Positions 57,905 through 64,000 of a stretch of 64,000 nucleotides of DNA are shown here, piece after piece. Below the pieces are notes generated by a model. The model saw only the letters and a program-made list of their open reading frames with translations. It was not told where the DNA came from and searched no databases. How positions within the stretch are numbered: position 1 is the stretch's first letter; every line of letters starts with the position of its first letter. A program made the position numbers and the translations under genes. Origin of the DNA: Streptomyces cellostaticus (GTDB lineage: Bacteria > Actinomycetota > Actinomycetes > Streptomycetales > Streptomycetaceae); NCBI RefSeq assembly GCF_001513965.1, contig NZ_KQ948025.1, positions 105,603-169,602 on the forward strand, written 5' to 3'.

Positions 57905-59467
57905 ATGGAAACGCCTCCGCCGCCCACTCCGCGTACCGAGCCGACCGACGCGGACGTCGAGGCCTTCAAGCAGCAGCTCGGGCGTGAGCCGCGCGGGCTG
58001 AGGGCGATCGCGCACCGGTGCCCGTGCGGGCAGCCGGACGTCGTGGAGACCGCCCCGCGACTGCCGGACGGCACGCCCTTCCCGACGACGTACTACCTGA
58101 CGTGCCCGCGCGCAGCCTCCGCGATCGGCACGCTGGAGGCGAACGGCGTCATGAAGGAGATGACCGAGCGGCTGCAGAACGATCCCGAGCTGGCCGCCGC
58201 CTACCGGGCCGCGCACGAGGACTACATCCGGCGCCGGGACGAGATCGAGGTCCTGGAGGGCTTCCCGAGCGCGGGCGGTATGCCGGACCGGGTGAAGTGC
58301 CTGCACGTCCTCGTGGGCCACTCGCTGGTCGCAGGACCGGGCGTGAACCCCCTCGGCGACGAGGCGATCGCCATGCTGCCCGAGTGGTGGCGCAAGGGGC
58401 CCTGCGTGCAGCCGCTCGTGGCGCCCGACCCGGCGGACGAGCACCCGGGCGAGGAGGGCGTGGTCCTCGACCTCGCCGAGACCCGCAGCGGTTTCTTCGC
58501 CCACAAGCCGCTGGTTGCCGAGGGGTTCTCGCGTGTCGCGGCCGTGGACTGCGGTACGAACTCCATCCGGCTGCTCGTCGCCGACGTCAACCCGGCCACC
58601 GGCGAGCTGCTGGAGCTGGACCGGCGCATGACGATCGTGCGGCTCGGCCAGGACGTGGACCGCACCGGCCGGCTGGCGCCCGAGGCGCTGGAGCGGACCT
58701 TTGCGGCCTGCCGTGAGTACGCGGACGTCATCCGCGAACTGGGCGCAACGAAGGTGCGGTTCGTCGCCACCTCCGCCTCCCGGGACGCGGAGAACCGGGA
58801 CGAGTTCGTGCGCGGTGTCGTCGGCATCCTCGGTGTCGAACCCGAGGTCATCACCGGCGGCCAGGAGGCCGAGTTCTCCTTCACGGGGGCGACGAAGGAA
58901 CTCAAGGGCCGCGACGACCTCGCCAGGCCCTACCTGGTCGTGGACATCGGCGGCGGCTCCACCGAGTTCGTCGTCGGGGAGGACCACGTACGGGCCGCGC
59001 GGTCCGTGGACATCGGCTGTGTGCGGATGACCGAACGGCACCTGGTGCACGACGGCAAGGTGAGCGACCCGCCCACCGAGGAGCAGATCGCGGCCGTGCG
59101 GGCCGACATCGAGACCGCCCTGGACCTCGCCGAGGAGACGGTCCCGCTGCGCGAGGCACACACCCTGGTCGGCCTGGCCGGCTCGGTGACCACCGTGTCC
59201 GCGATCGACCAGGACCTGCCCGAGTACGACTCCGAGCGCATCCACCACTCCCGCATCTCGCGCGAGCGCGTCCGCGAGATCACCGAGCGGCTGCTGCGTT
59301 CCACGCACGCCGAGCGGGCGGCGATCGCGTCCATGCACCCGGGCCGCGTCGACGTCATCGGCGCGGGCGCCCTCGTGCTGCTCGCGATCATGGAGCGGAC
59401 CGGGGCCGAGGAGGTCGTCGTCAGCGAGCACGACATCCTCGACGGCATCGCGTGGTCGGTGGCTTAG
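57905..59467 (+). CDS. DUF501 domain fused to Ppx/GppA exopolyphosphatase
   Basis: The 520-residue frame joins two proteins usually separate in relatives. Residues 1-175 are DUF501 (VEAFKQQLGREPRGLRAIAH, RCPCGQPDV, YYLTCPRAASAIGTLEANGV, KCLHVLVGHSL). Residues about 212-520 are Ppx/GppA (AAVDCGTNSIRLLVADVNPA, FVATSASRDAENRDEFV, LVVDIGGGSTEFVVG, LAGSVTTVSAIDQDLPEYD). The latter hydrolyses polyphosphate or pppGpp. The joint, residues about 175-211 (PDPADEHPGEEGVVLDLAET), has no stop and no good internal start before the conserved AAVDCGTNS. Either a real fusion or a sequence difference. Confidence 0.85.
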   Translation: METPPPPTPRTEPTDADVEAFKQQLGREPRGLRAIAHRCPCGQPDVVETAPRLPDGTPFPTTYYLTCPRAASAIGTLEANGVMKEMTERLQNDPELAAAYRAAHEDYIRRRDEIEVLEGFPSAGGMPDRVKCLHVLVGHSLVAGPGVNPLGDEAIAMLPEWWRKGPCVQPLVAPDPADEHPGEEGVVLDLAETRSGFFAHKPLVAEGFSRVAAVDCGTNSIRLLVADVNPATGELLELDRRMTIVRLGQDVDRTGRLAPEALERTFAACREYADVIRELGATKVRFVATSASRDAENRDEFVRGVVGILGVEPEVITGGQEAEFSFTGATKELKGRDDLARPYLVVDIGGGSTEFVVGEDHVRAARSVDIGCVRMTERHLVHDGKVSDPPTEEQIAAVRADIETALDLAEETVPLREAHTLVGLAGSVTTVSAIDQDLPEYDSERIHHSRISRERVREITERLLRSTHAERAAIASMHPGRVDVIGAGALVLLAIMERTGAEEVVVSEHDILDGIAWSVA

Positions 59468-59574
59468 CTCTCTTTTGTTACTGGCCGGTAGTCGTCGGCT
59501 GAGCAGGTCGGATAACGTCTGAGCGGGACTGAGGGGTCCTCAGGGGCCCCTCGGTGACGGCCGGTCGGAAAAGT

Positions 59575-59592
59575 TCGTGAAGTTCTTCACAA
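59575..59592 (+). promoter_or_regulatory. Candidate Rex operator upstream of ndh
   Basis: TCGTGAAGTTCTTCACAA matches the redox-sensor Rex consensus TTGTGAACGCGTTCACAA at both GTGAA and TTCAC arms with the same 4-bp spacer. It lies 320 bp before the ndh ATG. Rex represses ndh in S. coelicolor, so the site is in the expected place. Confidence 0.6.
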
Positions 59593-59657
59593 GGAATTCC
59601 GCGTCGTGGAACCCCGAAACGGGGCCGGTGGGCCCTGCCGGGGGCCGTCGAGCCGTT

Positions 59658-59669
59658 TGAACATGTTCA
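59658..59669. promoter_or_regulatory. Perfect 12-bp palindrome upstream of ndh
   Basis: TGAACATGTTCA is self-complementary and sits between the Rex-like site and ndh; a TTGACA hexamer follows at 59768-59773. The 444-bp gap (59468-59911) contains no gene. Confidence 0.4.
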
Positions 59670-59911
59670 GATGGTGGGCGTGGGAAGGGCCCGGAAGGGG
59701 GCGCTCCGGGGGTGTTGCGAGGTGCTCACACGCACCCCGGTTGCCCAGAGAGGCAGCTCACGCGGCCTTGACAACGGGTCAGACCGCCTCACGGTTCCCC
59801 TCCGCCGTCATGACCTGCGTCACGCGGGCCGCGGAGTTTAGCACAGGGCCTGTCGGACCTTGTGAAGGGGCGCACGAGCACCCCTCCACAGGCGGGTGGA
59901 TACTCGATGGC

Positions 59912-61291
59912 ATGAGCACCACGGAGCGTCCCAGGATCCTCGTAGTAGGCGGTGGGTACGTAGGCCTGTACGCAGCTCGGCGCATCCTCAAGAAGATGCG
60001 CTACGGCGAGGCGACCGTCACGGTCGTCGACCCCCGGTCGTACATGACCTACCAGCCCTTCCTCCCCGAAGCCGCCGCCGGCAACATCTCCCCCCGGCAC
60101 GTCGTCGTCCCGCTGCGACGCGTGCTGCCGAAGGCGGAGGTCCTCACCGGCCGGGTCACCACCATCGACCAGGACCGCAAGGTCGCCACGATCGCCCCGC
60201 TGGTGGGCGAGGCGTACGAGCTGCCCTTCGACTACCTGGTCATCGCGATGGGCGCGGTCTCCCGCACCTTCCCGATCCCCGGCCTCGCCGAGCAGGGCAT
60301 CGGCATGAAGGGCATCGAGGAGTCCATCGGCCTGCGCAACCACGTCCTCGAGCAGCTGGACAAGGCCGACTCGACGAACGACGAGGAGATCCGCCGCAAG
60401 GCGCTCACCTTCGTCTTCATCGGCGGTGGCTTCGCGGGTGCGGAGACCATCGGCGAGGTCGAGGACATGGCCCGGGACGCGGCCAAGTACTACAAGAACG
60501 TGTCCCGTGAGGACATGCGCTTCATCCTCGTCGACGCCGCAGACAAGATCCTTCCCGAGGTCGGCCCGAAGCTCGGCCAGTACGGCAAGGAGCACCTGGA
60601 GAGCCGCGGCGTGGAGATCTACCTCTCCACCTCGATGGACTCCTGCGTCGGCGGCCACGTCGTGCTGAAGAACGGCCTCGAGGTCGACTCCAACACGATC
60701 GTCTGGACGGCCGGCGTCAAGCCGAACCCGGCCCTCGCCCGCTTCGGCCTGCCGCTGGGTCCGCGCGGCCACGTCGACTGCGCGCCCACCCTCCAGGTCC
60801 AGGGCACGGACTACATCTGGGCCGCGGGCGACAACGCCCAGGTGCCGGACGTCGCCGCCCGCAAGGCCGGCGTCGAGAACGCCTGGTGCCCGCCGAACGC
60901 CCAGCACGCGCTGCGCCAGGCCAGGGTGCTCGGCGACAACGTGGTCTCCGGCATGCGGGGCTTCCCGCAGAAGGAGTACAGCCACGCCAACAAGGGTGCG
61001 GTCGCCGGTCTCGGCCTGCACAAGGGCGTCGCGATGATCGTCATGGGCAAGATGAAGATCAAGCTCAAGGGCCGCCTCGCCTGGTACATGCACCGTGGCT
61101 ACCACGGTCTGGCGATGCCGACCTGGAACCGCAAGATCCGCGTCTTCGCCGACTGGACCCTCGGCATGTTCCTCAAGCGCGAGGTCGTCTCGCTCGGTGC
61201 CATGGAGAACCCGCGCGAGGAGTTCTACGAGGCCGCCAAGCCGGCGCCGGTCGCTGCCGCGAGCAAGACCGAGAAGGCCAAGGCCTCCTGA
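59912..61291 (+). CDS. ndh: Type II NADH dehydrogenase
   Basis: The 459-residue peripheral membrane flavoenzyme passes electrons from NADH to menaquinone without pumping protons. It has the FAD Rossmann motif ILVVGGGYVGLYAARRI at the start and the NADH Rossmann motif VFIGGGFAGAETIGEVEDMA at about residue 168, then IWAAGDNAQVPD near residue 305 and an amphipathic C-terminus. The ATG at 59912 begins the first motif; the frame is open to 59606 but the upstream part is regulatory DNA. A 12-bp hairpin follows the stop. Confidence 0.95.
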   Translation: MSTTERPRILVVGGGYVGLYAARRILKKMRYGEATVTVVDPRSYMTYQPFLPEAAAGNISPRHVVVPLRRVLPKAEVLTGRVTTIDQDRKVATIAPLVGEAYELPFDYLVIAMGAVSRTFPIPGLAEQGIGMKGIEESIGLRNHVLEQLDKADSTNDEEIRRKALTFVFIGGGFAGAETIGEVEDMARDAAKYYKNVSREDMRFILVDAADKILPEVGPKLGQYGKEHLESRGVEIYLSTSMDSCVGGHVVLKNGLEVDSNTIVWTAGVKPNPALARFGLPLGPRGHVDCAPTLQVQGTDYIWAAGDNAQVPDVAARKAGVENAWCPPNAQHALRQARVLGDNVVSGMRGFPQKEYSHANKGAVAGLGLHKGVAMIVMGKMKIKLKGRLAWYMHRGYHGLAMPTWNRKIRVFADWTLGMFLKREVVSLGAMENPREEFYEAAKPAPVAAASKTEKAKAS

Positions 61292-61314
61292 CCCGGCCTC
61301 CGGGCAGAATGACC

Positions 61315-61354
61315 CGAAAGACCTCCTGCCATCCGTGGTGCGGGAGGTCTTTCG
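61315..61354 (+). terminator. Terminator after ndh
   Basis: CGAAAGACCTCC (61315-61326) pairs perfectly with GGAGGTCTTTCG (61343-61354). Confidence 0.8.
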
Positions 61355-61461
61355 GCGTTGCGGCGTAAAAAAGGGCACTCATTTGCGGGACTGCGCCGGG
61401 CGGCCGTCGGTGTTTACGTGGTGAACGGACATCCGGGATCGTCGTCTTGGAGGTGTGTGCC

Positions 61462-62751
61462 ATGGCCGACGCCGCGTCGCGGCTGACGAGTGTTGCCGAG
61501 AAACTGCTGGGAGTGCCGTTCCCGGTGCGGATCCGCGCCTGGGACGGTTCCCGGTCCGGTCCGCCGGGGACCCCGGTCCTCATCATCCGCAACCGCCGCG
61601 CTCTGCGCCGACTGCTGTTCAAACCGGGCGAGCTGGGCCTGGCCCGCGCCTGGGTCGCCGGGGACCTGGAGATCGAGGGCGACCTGTACACCGCGCTCGA
61701 CGCCGTGGCCGGACTGATCTGGGAGCGCGGGGACGACGCCCGTACCCTCTCCCAGGCCCTGCGCGACCCGGACGTCCGGGCCGCCGCCCGCGAGCTGTTG
61801 AGGCTCGCGGGACCGCCGATCCCGCCCGCCCCGCCGCGCGAGGAGGTCCGCAGGCGCCGTCATCTGCACACCCGGCACAGCGACAAGCGGGCCATCAGCC
61901 ACCACTACGACGTCGGCAACGACTTCTACGAGATCGTCCTCGGTGCGTCGATGGTCTACTCGTGCGCCTACTGGGAGGACGCCGGCACTCTGGAGTCGGC
62001 CCAGCGCGACAAGCTCGAACTGGTCTGCCAGAAGCTCGGCCTGACGCCCGACAAGCGCCTGCTGGACGTCGGCTGCGGCTGGGGCTCGATGGCCCTCCAC
62101 GCGGCCCGTGAGCACGGCGTGAATGTCGTCGGCATCACCCTCTCCCGGGAGCAGGCGGCCTACGCCCGCAAGCGCGTCGCCGACGAGGGCCTGGCCGACC
62201 GGGTGGAGATCAGGGTCCAGGACTACCGGGACGTCGTGGACGGCCCCTACGACGCGATCTCCTCCATCGGCATGGCCGAACACGTCGGCGCCGAACGCTA
62301 CCTGGAGTACACGAGCGCCCTGTACGCCCTGCTCAAGCCCGGCGGACGGCTGCTCAACCACCAGATCGCCCGCCGCCCGCAGCGCGACGAGTCGGCGTAC
62401 GAGACCGATCGGTTCATCGACGCCTACGTCTTCCCGGACGGCGAACTCGCCCCGATCGGCACCACCGTCACCCAGCTGGAGCGGGCCGGCTTCGAGGTCC
62501 GGGACGTGGAGTCGATCCGCGAGCACTACGCCCGCACCCTGCGCCGGTGGGTCGCCAACCTGGAGGCGGACTGGGACCGCGCCGTCCGCCTCAGCAGCCC
62601 CGGCCGCGCCCGCGTCTGGCGCCTGTACATGGCCGCCTGCGCGCTCGCCTTCGAACGCAACCGCATCGGCGTCAACCAGGTCCTGGCCGTCCGCACCCCG
62701 GAGTCGGGCGCCTCCGGCCTGCCGCTGCGCACGCGCACCTGGCACGGCTGA
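61462..62751 (+). CDS. Cyclopropane-fatty-acyl-phospholipid synthase family methyltransferase
   Basis: The 429-residue protein has an N-terminal lipid-binding region (GDLEIEGDLYTALDAVAGLI), the transition HTRHSDKRAISHHYDVGNDF, the SAM-binding motif RLLDVGCGWGSMALHAAREH and the active-site region ISSIGMAEHVGAERYLEYTS. CFA synthases add a methylene to unsaturated acyl chains of membrane lipids; related enzymes add methyl branches, so the exact product is open. GGAGG lies about nine bases before ATG 61462. A hairpin follows the stop. Confidence 0.93.
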   Translation: MADAASRLTSVAEKLLGVPFPVRIRAWDGSRSGPPGTPVLIIRNRRALRRLLFKPGELGLARAWVAGDLEIEGDLYTALDAVAGLIWERGDDARTLSQALRDPDVRAAARELLRLAGPPIPPAPPREEVRRRRHLHTRHSDKRAISHHYDVGNDFYEIVLGASMVYSCAYWEDAGTLESAQRDKLELVCQKLGLTPDKRLLDVGCGWGSMALHAAREHGVNVVGITLSREQAAYARKRVADEGLADRVEIRVQDYRDVVDGPYDAISSIGMAEHVGAERYLEYTSALYALLKPGGRLLNHQIARRPQRDESAYETDRFIDAYVFPDGELAPIGTTVTQLERAGFEVRDVESIREHYARTLRRWVANLEADWDRAVRLSSPGRARVWRLYMAACALAFERNRIGVNQVLAVRTPESGASGLPLRTRTWHG

Positions 62752-62806
62752 CAAGCCTGACAAGACTGATACGGCCGGCAAGGCTGATACGGCAAGGGGC
62801 CCCGCC

Positions 62807-62828
62807 CTGCGGAGGCAGAGCGGGGCCC
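62807..62828. terminator. Bidirectional hairpin between the CFA synthase and ABC permease genes
   Basis: GGGCCCCGC (62807-62815) and GCGGGGCCC (62820-62828) form a perfect 9-bp stem between two convergent genes. Confidence 0.75.
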
Positions 62829-62843
62829 GTCGTCGCCGTGGTG

Positions 62844-64000
62844 CTACTCGGCCTTGATCGCCGCCAGCATGTTCAGCCGGGCCGCGCGCCGGGCCGGCCA
62901 CAGCGCGGCCAGCACGCCGACCACCGCCGCCAGCAGCAGGAAGACCGTCATCCGGCCCCAGGGCAGCACCAGTTCGTACGTCGGCATCTTCGTCCCCAGC
63001 AGCTCACCGGCCGCCCAGCCGAAGAACACGCCCAGGCCAATGCCGAGCACGCCGCCGAACAGGGAGATCACCAGGGACTCCAGGCGGACCATCCGCTTGA
63101 CCGCCTTGCGGTCCAGGCCGATCGCGCGGAGCATCCCGATCTCCTGGGAGCGCTCGAAGACCGACATGGCCAGGGTGTTGATGACGCCGAGGACCGCGAC
63201 GATCACCGCCATGCCGAGCAGGCCGTAGACCATGTTCAGCATCATCGTGAACATCTTCGCGATGTCGTTGGAGATGTCCTGCTTGTCCTGGACCTTGATC
63301 GCCGGGTTGGAGCCGAGGGCCTTTTCCAGCTTGTCCTTCGTGGCGCTGGAGGCGCCGTCCGCCGTCTTGACCATGACCTGCATGTCGGCCGGGTCCTTCA
63401 GGTGCGGGGTGATGGCCTTGTCGTCGACGATGATCCCGTTGAGCAGGTCGTTGCCCTCGTAGATCCCGGCGACCGTCAGCTTCTGCGCCTTGCCGTCCTC
63501 GTAGTGGGCGGTGAACTGGGAACCGGCCCGCCAGCCGTACTGCTTGGCCCGGTCCTTGTCCACGACGACCTGCGTGCCGCCGACCTTGAACCGGCCGTCC
63601 TGCACCTTCAGGTCCGTCAGTTCGCCGATCACCGGGCCGTTGACACCGGTCAGGAACTCGGTCTCACCGTTGATCCGGGACTCCGCGTTGCGCAGCGGGC
63701 TGCTGGCGGTGACGCCGTCGACGGAGGCGAGCTTCTCCGCCACGTCGGGGGAGAGCGGGCCGCGGTTGGCCATCGAGACGACGTAGTCCGCGCGGACCGC
63801 CGAGCTGGCCATCTTGTCGATCGCCGCCTGCAGGCTGCCCGCCATCACCGTCATTCCGGTGATCAGGGTCAGGCCGATCATCAGCGCGGAGGCGGTGGCC
63901 GCCGTGCGGCGCGGGTTGCGCACCGAGTTCTGGCGGGCCAGCTTGCCCGAGACGCCGAACACGCGCAGCACCGGGGCGGCGGCCGCGATCAGCGGTCGGG
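62844..64000 (-). CDS. FtsX/MacB-like ABC permease, 5' end cut by the window edge
   Basis: About 385 C-terminal codons of an FtsX-like permease are present and the frame runs open off the right edge. Visible are NPRRTAATASALMIGLTLIT, an extracytoplasmic domain, and the FtsX motif NTLAMSVFERSQEIGMLRAI with three C-terminal helices ending RRAARLNMLAAIKAE. It is a paralogue of the permease at 31528-34107. Its ATPase gene is probably just outside the window. Confidence 0.93.
   Translation of the reverse strand, partial: RPLIAAAAPVLRVFGVSGKLARQNSVRNPRRTAATASALMIGLTLITGMTVMAGSLQAAIDKMASSAVRADYVVSMANRGPLSPDVAEKLASVDGVTASSPLRNAESRINGETEFLTGVNGPVIGELTDLKVQDGRFKVGGTQVVVDKDRAKQYGWRAGSQFTAHYEDGKAQKLTVAGIYEGNDLLNGIIVDDKAITPHLKDPADMQVMVKTADGASSATKDKLEKALGSNPAIKVQDKQDISNDIAKMFTMMLNMVYGLLGMAVIVAVLGVINTLAMSVFERSQEIGMLRAIGLDRKAVKRMVRLESLVISLFGGVLGIGLGVFFGWAAGELLGTKMPTYELVLPWGRMTVFLLLAAVVGVLAALWPARRAARLNMLAAIKAE

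Noticed and set aside
59658-59669. TGAACATGTTCA considered as a LexA SOS box
   Set aside because: Actinobacterial LexA boxes have GAAC and GTTC separated by four bases; here only two separate them.

Overview
The window is a very G+C-rich chromosomal segment with dense genes, many GTG starts, strong third-position G/C bias and a gene set typical of a Streptomyces core chromosome: glmU-prs-rplY-pth, mfd, eno-divIC, two Rpf-type muralytic enzymes, type II NADH dehydrogenase, a SalK-like protein and a DUF1906 secreted hydrolase. Gene order matches what I remember of the galK to ndh interval of Streptomyces coelicolor, but I could not run a comparison, so the genus is an inference and the species is unknown.

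Layout. 1-4.8 kb: 3' end of galK, a proline-rich hypothetical protein, an acetyltransferase, an orphan LuxR-type response regulator, and a MarR regulator divergent from a trans-aconitate methyltransferase and a VOC protein across two tandem palindromes. 4.8-10 kb: a membrane protein, a desaturase-TetR operon with a candidate operator, and ppc. 10-16 kb (minus strand): a LAETG-anchored surface protein, a membrane protein, and the housekeeping run glmU-prs-rplY-pth, then tRNA-Gln(UUG) directly abutted by an accessory helix-turn-helix gene.

16.9-25.4 kb is the most unusual part. After a sensor kinase comes a compact group of toxin-like and immunity-like genes: a YwqJ-type deaminase followed by a SUKH-3 protein (minus strand), and divergently a WHH nuclease fused to a SUKH-1 domain and a 1053-residue protein joining an N-terminal YrhB/Imm35-like domain, a collagen-like Pro/Gly linker, a nucleotide/nucleic-acid deaminase domain and a SUKH-4-like domain. 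None shows a secretion signal. An ECF sigma factor whose ribosome-binding site is buried in a 32-bp perfect palindrome and a broken RibD/DHFR-like gene follow.

25.6-43 kb: a DivIVA-like coiled-coil protein, a DUF485/sodium-solute symporter pair, an MFS exporter, an ABC ATPase/FtsX-like permease pair, mfd, a MerR regulator, an SDR oxidoreductase, a SalK-like protein, a lipid-anchored HNH nuclease, and small lipoproteins or secreted proteins. 43.6-48.3 kb: an orphan HTH/N6-adenine DNA methylase reading away from a 30-bp inverted repeat whose half-site recurs inside the gene, then a membrane protein overlapping a TPR-bearing Ser/Thr kinase.

48.4-64 kb: secreted DUF1906 protein, SurA-like lipoprotein, mazG, a cytochrome P450, a DUF899 protein, two Rpf enzymes (the second behind a c-di-AMP ydaO-type riboswitch), eno, divIC, a DUF501-Ppx/GppA fusion, ndh with a Rex-like operator, a cyclopropane-fatty-acid-synthase-like methyltransferase, and the 3' part of another FtsX-like permease. 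Short palindromic GC-rich repeats are scattered through the window; one copy lies inside the SUKH-3 reading frame and one inside the broken RibD-like gene. I saw no CRISPR array, insertion sequence, rRNA or prophage.
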